Shown here piece after piece: positions 39,176-49,026 of a DNA stretch of 64,000 nucleotides. The position numbers were made by a program, and so were the translations under genes. The stretch is from CAWCTD01 sp963798455 (lineage in GTDB: Bacteria > Acidobacteriota > Terriglobia > Bryobacterales > Bryobacteraceae). Numbering within the stretch: position 1 is the stretch's first letter; each line of letters starts with the position of its first letter. The stretch spans positions 868,001 through 932,000 of the forward strand of contig CAWCTD010000003.1 of the NCBI GenBank assembly GCA_963798455.1, in the 5' to 3' direction. The notes under the pieces were generated by a model. The model saw nothing but the letters and a program-made list of their open reading frames with translations. It did no database searches and was not told the DNA's origin.

Positions 39176-40834
39176 TCAACGGGCGCTGTAGGCGATGAAG
39201 GCTGAGTTCTCGAACACCGGCTGCTCGCCCCCGATCCGGTCCATCTTCATCACCACAAAGTAGTCCACGCCCCGGGAAGCGTAGTGCGCCGCTTCTCCAG
39301 GCCCGAATCGCGGCGCCATGACGGCCTGCCAGCGCTCCCACCACTGCCGCGCCACGTCCTCCAGGTAGTTCCCCTGACCGCCTCCTTTCCAGTCCACGTA
39401 GACGGCGCGGAGAGCCAGTGAGCGAAAGACGCCTGGATAGAGCTCCCGCCCGGCATCGGGGAAAAGGAACACCGCGTCCGCCGGTGTGGACGATCGCGCC
39501 CACCGGGACAGGTCGCGGATTGCGGCGGTATCCGCTTTCGGGTAGTTTTCGACCTTGCCGAAGATCGGGTATAGAAGGAACGGCACAAGGACAACAGCAG
39601 CCCAAGCCGGGGAAGTCCATCCGCGCCGCGCCGCGTCGCCCCACGCGACTATGGCGGCGCCGGCCGAGAGCAGCACCACCAGGAGCACGCGCCGCAGGAT
39701 AACGGGGTCCCTCAGATCCGGCAGGAGGATGTCCTGGATGGCGTTGCCCGTGGGCACGGCAAACGCCACCACGAGCCAGCAGAACGCCTCCAGCCGCCGC
39801 CCGGACTGAGCCGCGCGGATGCCTGCCACCGATGACAGAAGGCTCGCCACCACGGTCACGAAGAGCACTGCCCGCATGGGTTGAAGCTGGGGCGCCAGCA
39901 CGGCCTTGGAGACCTCCAGCAGCCAGTAAGAGGCAGGCATGCTCAGAATCCCCAGCAGGGGCAGCCCCGCCAGAAGCACAAGAGCCTCCGCGCCGGCCTG
40001 TCTTCTCAACCTCCAGAGAGCCGCCGCGGCAACGATCCACAGAATCGCGTAGTGCCAATACCAGCGCGGGAACCAAAGCGAGACCCAAAGATAAGTAGCC
40101 CGTAGCCGCAGCATCTGCTCCCACCAGGGCGCCAGCCGCCCCAGGGGAAGCAGCGGCTGGGCAGGGCCGGGTTGCAGCCGCGAGAGCACCAGCAGAATGA
40201 CCAACGCGAACAATAGGGGGACGAATCCGAGGAGGCGGCGGCGTCTCACGCCGCGTTCTGCCGGCCAGCACAACAGGCAGCCAAAGCAGAGCCAGAAGGG
40301 CAGAGCGGTGGTTCCGTGATAGAGAAAGGCCAGCGACGCCGAGGCGCCTGCCGCCAGAGGCCGTTGGTGAGCCAGGAGCCCCATCGCCAGCAGTATTAGC
40401 GCGAGGGCGAATCCACGCGGGACGGGCTCGTACTCGATGCTGAGCACGGTCGGGCCCCAGATCGTCGCGCCCAGCGCAAACACGCCCGCCGCCAGCAGGC
40501 TCATGCGCACACCGAACTGGAAAGACCTCGCAATCAGGTAGATGCCCAGAATCGCCAGCGCCCGGAAGATCAGTTGCTGAAACGTCAGGACTTCCCGAAA
40601 GCCCAAACCTGTCAGCCGCCGCAGTGCTACGGCCACCTCATCGTAGATGGTAAAAGCCATGTGGGGCCGCTCGGCCATGAAGTCGCGCTGGAGGACCGCC
40701 GGATTCCAGAGCCGCTCGAGCATCGGGACATAGATCTGCGTGTCCGACTGGAGATAGGTGTGACCCGGGAACTGGAAGTAGCCCAGCAACGTCAGGACGG
40801 CAATCGCCAGGCCGACATAGGTGCGCGTGCGCAT
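39176..40834 (-). CDS. Multi-pass membrane protein of unknown function
   Basis: 552 aa. There are about 11-13 hydrophobic helices, starting with YVGLAIAVLTLLGYFQF, then an extracellular-type loop (PGHTYLQSDTQIYVPMLERL), and a C-terminal soluble part of about 110 residues (PKADTAAIRDLSRWARSSTP to NSAFIAYSAR). The plan resembles GT-C-fold glycosyltransferases/PMT-like proteins, and QSDTQIYVP could be the acidic loop-1 motif. There is no clear match to a named family that I can give. The gene lies between a secreted protein and a TPR protein, all minus strand. Confidence 0.75.
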   Translation of the reverse strand: MRTRTYVGLAIAVLTLLGYFQFPGHTYLQSDTQIYVPMLERLWNPAVLQRDFMAERPHMAFTIYDEVAVALRRLTGLGFREVLTFQQLIFRALAILGIYLIARSFQFGVRMSLLAAGVFALGATIWGPTVLSIEYEPVPRGFALALILLAMGLLAHQRPLAAGASASLAFLYHGTTALPFWLCFGCLLCWPAERGVRRRRLLGFVPLLFALVILLVLSRLQPGPAQPLLPLGRLAPWWEQMLRLRATYLWVSLWFPRWYWHYAILWIVAAAALWRLRRQAGAEALVLLAGLPLLGILSMPASYWLLEVSKAVLAPQLQPMRAVLFVTVVASLLSSVAGIRAAQSGRRLEAFCWLVVAFAVPTGNAIQDILLPDLRDPVILRRVLLVVLLSAGAAIVAWGDAARRGWTSPAWAAVVLVPFLLYPIFGKVENYPKADTAAIRDLSRWARSSTPADAVFLFPDAGRELYPGVFRSLALRAVYVDWKGGGQGNYLEDVARQWWERWQAVMAPRFGPGEAAHYASRGVDYFVVMKMDRIGGEQPVFENSAFIAYSAR

Positions 40835-40862
40835 TCTGCTCGGAGTTCTCGGCGGCGTGACT

Positions 40863-41543
40863 CTACTTCACTGGCGTCTTCTCCAACTGCTGCTTGGCCC
40901 ACAACCGATTGGGATTGAGTTCCAACGACCGCTGGATGGCGGCCCGCGCCTCGGCATTCTTACCGGTCTTTCTCAGCGCGATGCCCAGCCATAGGTGGGC
41001 TTCCGCCGATTTCGGGTCGAGCTGGATGGCTTTACGGAAGTCCTGAATCGCCAATTCCGGCCCTCCGCCGAACGCCGGAGGAAGGTAGTAATTGCCGACG
41101 CCCTGGCTGACGTAGGCATCCGCCGACTTGGGGTCCAATTCCAGCGCTTTCTTGATAGAGTCCGACGCGCACCGGCCGTATTTCAGGGCGAGCAGGACAT
41201 TCGCCGGAATCACCTGGCCGCACAAGGCGCCCAGAATCCGATGATTTTCCGCCGAATTGCCCTGAAGCGCCACCGCGCGGCCGGCGGCCTGAATGCCTGC
41301 CTCGGCCGCTCGCTGTGCGCCGGGCTTGTCCGCGAGTTCCAGCGAAACCTCGGCCAGGTAAGACTCCGCCAAAGCCAGCCGGTACTGGGAGGCGGCGTCA
41401 TTGGGCTTGCTTCGGGCCTCCTCGGCCAAGCCCGCAACCGCGGCCTGAAGAGCCGCCCGATCCTGGCGATCCCGAGCGTATTGAAGATCCGCGCCCGAGC
41501 CCACTGCGCCCGCCAACAGCATCCACGCAAAAGCTCGCCTCAT
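40863..41543 (-). CDS. Exported TPR-repeat protein
   Basis: 226 aa from ATG 41543 (MRRAFAWMLLAGAVGSGA, a signal peptide); the frame is open 36 bases more but without the signal. TPR units are visible: AASQYRLALAESYLAEVSLE, DAYVSQGVGNYYLPPA, AEAHLWLGIALRKTGKNAEA and AIQRSLELNPNRLWAKQQL. It should act as a protein-protein scaffold in the periplasm. No enzymatic domain is seen. It lies 28 bases from the membrane-protein gene. Confidence 0.8.
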   Translation of the reverse strand: MRRAFAWMLLAGAVGSGADLQYARDRQDRAALQAAVAGLAEEARSKPNDAASQYRLALAESYLAEVSLELADKPGAQRAAEAGIQAAGRAVALQGNSAENHRILGALCGQVIPANVLLALKYGRCASDSIKKALELDPKSADAYVSQGVGNYYLPPAFGGGPELAIQDFRKAIQLDPKSAEAHLWLGIALRKTGKNAEARAAIQRSLELNPNRLWAKQQLEKTPVK

Positions 41544-41590
41544 AACACTCAATTCTAGCCGGCCCCCGCGACACGGCATCCACGGGTCCG

Positions 41591-42076
41591 TCAGTAAACC
41601 TGAAAGGCGAACACCTGGTCGGAGCCATCGGGGCTGAGCACGTACTCACCGTTCTCCAGCGTCTCGTCGGCTTCTATCCGGTACAGCTTGCCCTCCAGTT
41701 GCGTGACCATGAGGCGGATGGAGCGCGGCGCGTCTCTGCCTTGCTTTTTTGGAAAGACCACCTCGCGGCGATCGCGCTTCACATCGAACTTGTACAGTTC
41801 CAGCTTGTCCGGGACGATCTTCTGCGCGTCGATGAGGAAGATCGGCTCCGCCAGTGGCGTGCGGACGGGAGAACTGGTTCCGGGCACCCAGGCCAGCGTG
41901 TCCTTGCCCTTGTCCTCTTCCTTCGCCACCAGGGCTTCCGTCTCGATCAGGTTGTCCGCGTGCATCAGGTAGGGGACATCCGGCTGGGGAGGCCGGGGAC
42001 CGCTGTACTTCTCGTCCGCGCCGGGGAGCGCGGAGGCTGCTGCCAGTAAGACTACACAAGCGGCAAAACGGGTCAA
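41591..42076 (-). CDS. Small secreted protein of unknown function
   Basis: 161 aa with signal peptide (FAACVVLLAAASALPGADE). The mature protein has PYLMHADNLIETEALVAKEE, then KDTLAWVPGTSSPVRTPLAE, then YKFDVKRDRREVVFPKK and a C-terminal LEGKLYRIEADETLENGEY. No known domain is evident. It is next to the GAF-type protein (21 bases) and a TPR protein on the same strand, so they may be co-transcribed. It is probably extracytoplasmic. Confidence 0.7.
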   Translation of the reverse strand: MTRFAACVVLLAAASALPGADEKYSGPRPPQPDVPYLMHADNLIETEALVAKEEDKGKDTLAWVPGTSSPVRTPLAEPIFLIDAQKIVPDKLELYKFDVKRDRREVVFPKKQGRDAPRSIRLMVTQLEGKLYRIEADETLENGEYVLSPDGSDQVFAFQVY

Positions 42077-42097
42077 CTTGGCCTCTCTTCTTTCATT

Positions 42098-43782
42098 CTA
42101 GCGTCCCATGACGGTCCCGCGCGCCTCCATCTCCTTCAGCAGTTGGTGAAGCTCGTCAGAGCGCACTGGTTTGCCAAGCGTTCTGGCCTCACCGGCCGGA
42201 AGCGCGGCGGCCAGGGCGGGGTCGTGGCCTGGTGTGAGCAGCACGAAGGCCCGCACATGGGCGCGCGAATTCTCGAAACACTCCAGCCACCCCCCGCCGG
42301 GAAGGTGGGAAGAGCAGAAGAAGACATCGAAGGGCAGGCGTGCTACGAGTTCCGCGGCTTCTCCACCGCTCGAAGCCGTCACGCTGCGATGGCCGAAGTC
42401 AGCGAGCGCGGAGACGAGTGTCTGCAGGGTCTCCGGGTCGGGTTCCAGCACGAGCGCGGTAAGCGGCTTCAAGGGTCTTTCCGCGGCGCTTGGAACAGCG
42501 GCGGAGCCCATCACCGCGGGCTGTGCCAGAGGGAATTCCACTTCAAAACGGGGTTCTCCGGCAGCGGAACTGGCCAACCTCAATTGGCCGCCGTGGGCGC
42601 GGATGAGGTCGTGGCATACCGCAAAGCTGAGCATGTCTTCCGTCGGGCTCCCCTCGCCGGCAGAGAGATCGGCCGGGTCCGGCGCGCGGCCCGGCCAACT
42701 GATGTCCACCTGAGCCGTGGCCGCCAGGCGGTATGCGCGCAAGGTAACCACTTTGTCGCGGGACTGCTCCAGGCTTCGCTCGGCCTGGCCGAGCAGGCTC
42801 GAGATGATCTGTTCCAGGATGCCGGATCGGGTCGCCACAACCAGCGGCTCAGGGGCGAGGAGGTCACGCACGCCAATGCCCCCCTCCTCCCAAGCCTTCT
42901 GCCGCAGCTTCACCAAGCCGCGCAGCGCTGCCGCCAGGTCGACCAAGTGCTCTTCCTCCTGGTGGAACGTCACAAACCTTAATACACGAGACAGGATTTT
43001 GGTGGCTCTCCGGGCTTCCTGCAAGATCTCTCTCGCGGCAGACGTGCCGGATGCCCCCGCAGGCTCCTCGAACCAGGACTGGGAGCGCTCCAATATGCGG
43101 TCCAGCGGCCTCTTGAGCTCGCCGGCCGCGGTCGAGACAAGCCGGCGGACCGTATCCAGCCTGTCACCGCCCAAGGCTTGTTCTCGCAACGAATTCTGCT
43201 CGATCAGTTTCATCCCGATCGCGATTTGGTTGGCGAGGTGCTGCGCCCCCACACGTTCCTCCTGACTAAACTGCCTCGGGCGCCGTGTATCGCCGATCAC
43301 CAGCACCCCTAGCAGGTCCTCCTGAGCGAACATGGGGACGAACATCGCCGAGCGCGGCGCGTGCTGCGTCTGGGCAGCGTCGAAAAGCGGACTGCGGCGG
43401 GTGTCAGGCACGGTGATCGAGCTGCGGTTGCGGAAACAAAGCTCCACCGACTTCTTTCGAAACTCGATGGGCTCTTCGGGGAAGATGAGCGCGTTCCCCA
43501 GGCCAGAGGCCGCATCCACTTCGATGCGCTGCAAGGTCTTGGAGGCCCGGTCCAGGACGTACACGTGGATTTCGGTGGCCCTCATCAAGCCGGGAAGCGC
43601 CGATTGCAGCAGGCAAAGGCTCTCCGCGAAAGAGCGCCCGGCAATGATCTCCTCGCCCAGTCGGTACAGACGCTGCATGGTGCGGCGGGCCGCGGCGCCG
43701 CGGCGTTCGCGGGCCCACCCCAGACTAGGACTACCGCGAGCGCGATGAGCGCCGCCCCGGGCACCCACGGCGGAGTCAGCAT
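42098..43782 (-). pseudogene. Degenerate GAF/histidine-kinase-like/receiver protein with N-terminal frameshift
   Basis: The natural start is probably ATG 43782, overlapping the stop of the HAD gene (ATGCTGA): its frame begins LTPPWVPGAALIALAVVLVW, a membrane helix. One missing base in a G run (43718-43721) then breaks frame into WARERRGAAARRTMQRLYRL, which continues to 42098. Domains in order are: membrane helix, GAF (LMRATEIHVYVLDRASKTLQ through EDLLGVLVIGD), a HisKA-like helix pair, an HATPase-like region and a receiver-like C-terminus. Key residues are gone: the HisKA His is replaced (TAAGELKRPL), the N-box lacks Asn (IISSLLGQAE), and the receiver lacks the phospho-Asp (VFFCSSHLPGG), though a Lys (TLGKPVR) remains. 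It may be a non-catalytic sensor. A frame starting at 43801 without the helix is the alternative. Confidence 0.7.
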
Positions 43783-44435
43783 CGCTTGGTTTGCTGTCCA
43801 ATCCATGACTCGAACTCCGGGCTGAGAAAGTCCTTGACGTTCAGGTCGGCTTGCGGCAGCGACGGATGGGTCGTCGTCAGCGCGACAACCCTTGCCCCTG
43901 CCGCCCGAGCCGACTCCACGCCGGCGACGGAATCCTCGAACACGATGCAGTTGAACGGCGCTACGCCCAGCAGACCCGCCGCGCGGAGGTAAATCTCGGG
44001 GTCCGGCTTAGGCCGGCGTATCTGGTGACCGTCCACCACCACGCAAAAGTAATCCTGAAGCCCCGCCACCTTCAAGATGAACTCGACGTTGGCCGGTTCG
44101 GCGTTTGTGGCCAGTCCTGTCGGGCGGCCGGCATGGGCCTTGAGAAACTCCCGAACTCCCGGAACCAGCCGCCCAGCGAGTTGCGCTCTCATGGTCTCCC
44201 GATAGAGCGCCTCCTTGGCCGCGCCGTGGGCCAGCACCTCTTCCGCGGTGAGATGGCTGCCGAACAAATCCCGGACGATGTCGTCGTTGCGGCGGCCGTA
44301 CATGCGCTCCGCAAGATCTCCATCCACACGAATGCCGTGAAGACAGAGATACTCCTGCCAGACTTGCTCGTGGACCGGGTTGGAGTCGACGATCACGCCG
44401 TCGAGATCGAAGATGAATGCAAGTCCATCGGCCAC
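43776..44435 (-). CDS. HAD-family hydrolase (beta-phosphoglucomutase/phosphatase-like)
   Basis: 219 aa. Motif I is FIFDLDGVIVDSNPVHEQVW (nucleophile Asp11 and Asp13), with a helical cap, motif II TGLATNAEPANV (Thr/Asn region), motif III Lys in RRPKPDPEIYL, and motif IV NCIVFEDSVAGVESARAAG. This is the HAD IA beta-phosphoglucomutase-like layout, which acts on sugar phosphates. It could recycle a beta-glucose-1-phosphate or dephosphorylate a small sugar phosphate. Its TGA overlaps the ATG of the GAF protein by seven bases, so the two are probably co-translated. Confidence 0.87.
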   Translation of the reverse strand: MADGLAFIFDLDGVIVDSNPVHEQVWQEYLCLHGIRVDGDLAERMYGRRNDDIVRDLFGSHLTAEEVLAHGAAKEALYRETMRAQLAGRLVPGVREFLKAHAGRPTGLATNAEPANVEFILKVAGLQDYFCVVVDGHQIRRPKPDPEIYLRAAGLLGVAPFNCIVFEDSVAGVESARAAGARVVALTTTHPSLPQADLNVKDFLSPEFESWIGQQTKRC

Positions 44436-44751
44436 ACAGAATCTATAGGATGCTCGAAGCGGATGATAGCACAGTTGTCAGTCCTTCGCCGCCGTGCGTC
44501 CAACCTGCAGAACACAGCTACCGCATTCCTCTCAACGGCGAGCTGTGAAGCGTGCTCATATCGAACGTGGACAACGCCAAGCGGGCAATGAAACATGTGG
44601 CCCAAGCGGCAAGCGACCGATTTCGAAGACAGCCGCTTCCACCGCTCGATTGCGGCCACCTTGCGCAAGCCGCTAGAGTTGGAGGAGTTCTCCCTCCGGA
44701 GCCTCCAACGGGAGCCAGGAGGGGCAAGACCAATTGAAGGCGGTTACGAAC
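44436..44751. other. Intergenic region with no recognised feature
   Basis: These 316 bases lie between a divergent pair (the HAD gene and the small secreted-protein gene), so they must contain both promoters. I see no gene, repeat or RNA in them. The only clear signal is AAGGCGG near 44737, a Shine-Dalgarno for the gene starting at 44752. Confidence 0.4.
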
Positions 44752-45192
44752 ATGAGATCCCTTCTCTATGTTGCTTTGTCGGGGCTGCTCTTACTGGGCT
44801 CCGCGTTCGCGCAGATTTTCTCCAGCGTGGAGTTCGCCACAACCACGCCGTTCACTGTTGGGAACGCCACTGTGCCCCCCGGCAAGTACATCATCCGTCT
44901 CACGGATGACCCGAGCATGCTCGAGATCGCCAACCTTGCGGGCACCATCTCCGTGCTGATCGAGGTGGAGACGTTGGACGCGTCCTCTCCCGCCAAGCGC
45001 ACGCTGGTCACGTTCAACAAGTACGGTGAGCGCCTGGTGCTCAAGTCGGTGGTGGTTGAGGGGCAGGAAACGGGCGCTCTCAGCTCGACCGAGATGGCCG
45101 AGCGCCGCCACATGCGGAGCTACGGAAGACCGACCAGGGTGGAGATCCCAGGCACGGTCGTCAAGGACAAGGACGAGGCCCGCTTTCAGTAA
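44752..45192 (+). CDS. Small secreted protein of unknown function
   Basis: 146 aa from ATG 44752 (AAGGCGG about nine bases upstream); a TTG at 44734 is possible but removes the normal signal layout. Signal peptide: LLYVALSGLLLLGSAFAQ. The mature part has FSSVEFATTTPFTVGNATVP, then PGKYIIRLTDDPSMLEIAN, then SVLIEVETLDASSPAKRTLV and FNKYGERLVLKSVV. This beta-rich pattern is common among short exported Acidobacteria proteins. No function can be given. Confidence 0.75.
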   Translation: MRSLLYVALSGLLLLGSAFAQIFSSVEFATTTPFTVGNATVPPGKYIIRLTDDPSMLEIANLAGTISVLIEVETLDASSPAKRTLVTFNKYGERLVLKSVVVEGQETGALSSTEMAERRHMRSYGRPTRVEIPGTVVKDKDEARFQ

Positions 45193-45267
45193 GCCGCGGC
45201 GGAACCTGTCAACGACCTTAGTGACTTCTTCTTTCTGCCTGCGGCGGTTCTTTCTGGGGAGGCGTCC

Positions 45268-45750
45268 ATGAAGTCGTTTTTCGTCGCGCTGAGGGCTCTG
45301 TTCCTGGCGGCTTGTTTCGTGCTTCTTTGGGCCTGGGTGGCGTTAAGTCTTAGGGCCTTTGACCACCGCCTCGGCGTCACGCTGCCCCCATCGACGAGGC
45401 CCGTGGGCATTCTCCTTATGGTGGCCGGCGGAATCCTGGGGATGTCGTGCATCCTGACGTTCATCGTGAGGGGCCGCGGGACCCCTGCCCCGTTCGACCC
45501 GCCCAGGGAATTCGTGGCCGTCGGTCCCTATCGTTACGTCCGCAACCCGATGTATCTGGGCGGCTGGCTGCTGCTGCTCGGGTTGGGCTTGGACCAGCAG
45601 TCCTTCTCGATCCTGCTGTTTTCCTTCCTATGGATCGCGGCGGCCCATGTGCTGCTCGTCAGCCTGGAGGAACCTGGATTGCGCCGGCGGTTCGGAACGC
45701 CGTTCGAGGTCTATTGCCGCACCGTGCCCCGGTGGCTGCCCCGCTGGTAG
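45268..45750 (+). CDS. Isoprenylcysteine/phospholipid methyltransferase-like membrane protein
   Basis: 160 aa with about four hydrophobic helices. The diagnostic C-terminal part is VAVGPYRYVRNPMYLGGWLL, the GPY-R-RNPMY-G motif of the ICMT/PEMT superfamily, and it ends with LEEPGLRRRFGTPFEVYCRT and PRWLPRW, typical of that group. It would methylate a lipid or isoprenylated substrate with SAM in the cytoplasmic membrane. No partner genes are visible. The ATG has GGGGAGG nine bases upstream. Confidence 0.83.
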   Translation: MKSFFVALRALFLAACFVLLWAWVALSLRAFDHRLGVTLPPSTRPVGILLMVAGGILGMSCILTFIVRGRGTPAPFDPPREFVAVGPYRYVRNPMYLGGWLLLLGLGLDQQSFSILLFSFLWIAAAHVLLVSLEEPGLRRRFGTPFEVYCRTVPRWLPRW

Positions 45751-45864
45751 CGCCGCCGTTTCCCTGTCGCGCCATTTTGATAATGTCCCCATTTGTCCTC
45801 GTTAGAGCGGTACTCCCCCCACGGCGACCCATCCCTGGAAGCAACGCTATGAAGGGATGAAGGT

Positions 45865-46500
45865 ATGGAGGCCTTTGGGGCGGGGCTGAATGAGGCGGAA
45901 ATCGCTCTGGGCCTGCCCCTACGCTCCGCCCACAACCTGATGCGCGCCGTCAGCGGCATCGAGGTGGCGTTGTGGGACCTGGCAGGGAAGGTCCATGATG
46001 CACCCACAACGACGCTGCTTGGAGGCAAGTTTCGTGATAGGGTCCGGGTGTATGACCATGCAGGGCCGAAGAACGCGCTTGACAAGGCGGCCTGCAAGGA
46101 CTGGGCGCAGAGGCTAAATGCACATCCGAGCGGCTTCACCGCGCATAAGTTCGGTTTCCCCCGGACTAGCAACGACAATGCGCGCGACCCTTCCATTCGT
46201 GTCCTCACGACCAAAGCGCTGGTCGACATTCGCCGGGGATTCGAGAATTGCCGGGAGGCGTGCGGCTGGGACCACGACATGATGGTGCACTGCCATTGGG
46301 AGTACGACGTGCGGACCGCGATCCAGATGGCTGACGCCGTGGAGTCCAGCCGGCCTTTGTGGCTCGAGGACCCGCTGACGGTGGACTATTCGGCGTCCTA
46401 GCGCCGGCTCTGCGCGAGCTCGCGAGTACCCATCTGCACGGGGGAGAATCTGGCCAGGCGAGAACTGGTGGGGATAGATGGCTCGCCAGTGGCTGCCTGA
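45865..46500 (+). pseudogene. Truncated enolase-superfamily (mandelate racemase/MLE) gene with a nonsense codon
   Basis: The frame begins MEAFGAGLNEAEIALGLPLR and already corresponds to the middle of the N-terminal capping domain, so the true start is lost. It continues SGIEVALWDLAGKVHDAPT, LLGGKFRDRVRVYDH and WLEDPLTVDYSAS, then TAG at 46399-46401. The same frame continues past the stop as RRLCASSRVPICTGENLARR, the expected next active-site strand, so TAG probably replaced Trp. A TGA at 46498 ends what is left, before the catalytic His. A sequence like ATTTTGATAATGTCCCC at about 45772 just upstream could mark the break. It is a dead relative of the two intact enzymes at 2040-4743. Confidence 0.82.
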
Positions 46501-46747
46501 CAGAGCGACCACAGAAAACTAGCGAAGTCTGCGACCTCCAACCGACGAACGCGGATGCCTGGTGGCTGCTCAGAAAATGGTGATATCATCGAACGTGCCG
46601 AACCCATCTCGATGGGGCGGGGGACCCGGCATTCGGGGCGCACTTCCCGCTGGGGAAGAGGGTACTTTCGAGCCCTAGCCCGTCAGCTAACCTCGCAGGC
46701 CGATTTGAAAGGTCCGGATCGCCCGATTCGGATAAAGGGAGTTGGCA

Positions 46748-49003
46748 GTGCCCGAGCTGGGATCTACGAGCGGCAGGACACGCGTGGTGGTTGCCACCAC
46801 GGTCATGCTGTCCTTCATCTCCTTCTGGAGAGCGGCGGCCATCGTCCTGAGCGATCTGGCCTCCTCGGCGTACTACGTGGGCGGCATCGCCGAAACGGCC
46901 ATCGGCAAGTCCGCGCCCTGGTTCATCCTCGGCATCATGCTGTTCTCCTACGCGGTGCGCGCCGTGTACATCGAGAGCTGCAGCATGTTCGTGCGCGGCG
47001 GCGTTTACCGCGTGGTGCACGAGGCCATGGGCGGGACGCTGGCCAAGTTCTCGGTTTCGGCGCTGATGTTCGACTACGTGCTGACCGGGCCGATCAGCGC
47101 CGTCAGCGCCGGCCTGTATCTGGGCGGGCTGATCAACGAGATCGGCGAGTACATTGGCCACCCCGCCTGGCACGTTCACCCGCCCTACTTTGCGGCGGTC
47201 TTCGCGGCCGTTGTGCACGCTCTATTTCTGGCGCAAGAACATCATCGGCATCCACGAGTCCAGCGAGAAGGCGCTGCGCATCATGCAGATCACCACGGTG
47301 ATGGTGGTGATCCTGATCGTCCTGGTGCCTCGCCACCATCTTCACGAAGGGCTTTCAGCCGGTCCCGTTCCCGTCCCGCGAGACCATCCAGTTCGGCGCG
47401 GACGCGCTGGGCTGGCTGGAGGGCACTGTCGCCTTCCGCAGTTCACGGCCATCGCCGTCATGATCGGGCTGGGCCACTCGCTGCTGGCGATGAGCGGCGA
47501 GGAAAGCCTGGCGCAGGTGAATCGCGAGATCGCCTCTCCCAAGCTGAAGAACCTGGAACGCGCCGGGCTTGGTGATTTTCGTCTACAGCATGCTGTTCAC
47601 CTCGCTGGTTTCGTTCTTCGCGGTGATGATCATTCCCGATGGGCAACGCGGCAAGTTCCTGGACAACCTGATCGGCGGCCTGTCGATGTATCTGGCCGGG
47701 CCGGTGTCGCTCGCGCCTGCTGTTCCACGCCTTCGTGGTGCTGGTGGGCACGCTGATTCTGGCGGGCGCCGTGAACACCGCGATCATCGGCTCCAACGGC
47801 GTGCTGAACCGCGTGGCCGAGGATGGCGTGCTGCCCGACTGGTTCCGCCAGCCGCACCGCAGGTTCGGCACCACCACCCGGCTCATCAACCTGATCGTCG
47901 TCCTGCAATTGATCACCATCGTCATCAGCCGGGGCGACGTCTACATGCTGGGCGAGGCTTACGCCTTCGGCGTGGTGTGGAGCTTCGCCATGAAGGCGCT
48001 CTCCGTGCTGGTGCTGCGCTACAAGCAGCCGCAAGCGCGCGAGTGGAAAGTGCCGCTGAACTTCCGCCTGCGCGGCACCGAGATCCCGCTGGGCCTTGGC
48101 CTGATCACGGTCGCCCTGTTCACCCTGGCCACCGTGAACGTTCTCACCAAGAAGGTGGCCACCATTTCGGGGCTGAGCTTCACGGCGGTGTTCTTTATCA
48201 CCTTCGAGGTGTCCGAGCACGTGAACCGCCGCCGCAAGGCCGCCGAGCAGGCGCCGGGCATGGAGGAGTTCCGGTTGAGCGCCAGTGAAGACGTGACCAC
48301 GGAGTCGGTGAGCGTGCGGCCCGGCAACGTCCTGGTCGCCGCGCGCAATCCGCACCACCTGGACCACTTGGTGAAGACCCTGGAGAAGACCGATACGCGC
48401 CGGCTTGATATCCTCGTCGTCACCGTTCACAGGACCGTGGCGCAGGGCGAGGCTTCCAGCCTCAACGTTGATCAGGTGTTCTCCGCGGACGAGCAACTGC
48501 TGTTCAGCCGCGTGGTGTCGCTGGCCGAGCGCGCGGGCAAGCATGTGGAACTGCTGGTGGTGCCCGGCGACGACTCCTGGCTGGCCCTGGTGCAGGTGGC
48601 CCAGAAAGTCGCGAGCTCGCGCATCGTCGCGGGCCTGTCGCCGAAGTACGATTCCGCCGTGCTCGGCAAGGTGGTGGGCGAGGCATGGGAGAAACTCCCG
48701 GCCCCGCGTCCGGCACTGTCGCTGGAAGTGGTTCTGGGCCAAGAGAAGTCCGTGTTCTTCAACCTGGGACCGCACCCCCCGCGGCTTTGGCCCGAGGATG
48801 TCGATCTGCTCCACCAGTTGTGGCTCGACTTGTCCACCCGCGGGTTCGGCGCTAAGCTCCGCCACCGGGATGTGGTTGGTGTGGCTCTCCGGCGTCTCGC
48901 CCGCGATCTGGGCTCGGAGGCCGCTCCCAGCGTTGTGAGCGACGTGGCGGGGGAACTCGCCGAGACGCACCCGTCCGAGCCCGCAACGCCGAAAGGTCAG
49001 TAA
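46748..49003 (+). pseudogene. APC-family amino acid permease with UspA-like C-terminal region, multiple frameshifts
   Basis: The GTG start at 46748 follows AAGGGAG (46735-46741). The first frame gives typical APC helices (FISFWRAAAIVLSDLASSAY, GGVYRVVHEAMGG) up to about 47219. The protein then continues in other frames: LYFWRKNIIGIHESSEKALR, TIFTKGFQPVPFPSRETIQF, QFTAIAVMIGLGHSLLAMSG, VIFVYSMLFTSLVSFFAVMI, and finally LLFHAFVVLVGTLILAGAVN to 49003. About five one-base shifts occur in 500 bases, with net zero. The C-terminal 250 residues resemble a universal-stress-protein fold (VRPGNVLVAARNPHHLDHL). The protein is well kept between shifts, so sequencing or assembly error is possible; if real, it is a dead amino acid transporter. 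Confidence 0.8.
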
Positions 49004-49026
49004 AGCCGGCCCCGCCTCGTCACAGC

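Noticed and set aside
45751..45864. Possible insertion-sequence end near ATTTTGATAATGTCCCC
   Set aside because: The motif looks like ends I recall from insertion sequences, but there is no partner repeat or transposase, so I do not call an element.
46359..46583. Small gene after the broken enolase-superfamily gene
   Set aside because: The expected active-site strand is found in the original frame beyond the TAG, so this alternative frame is a shadow.
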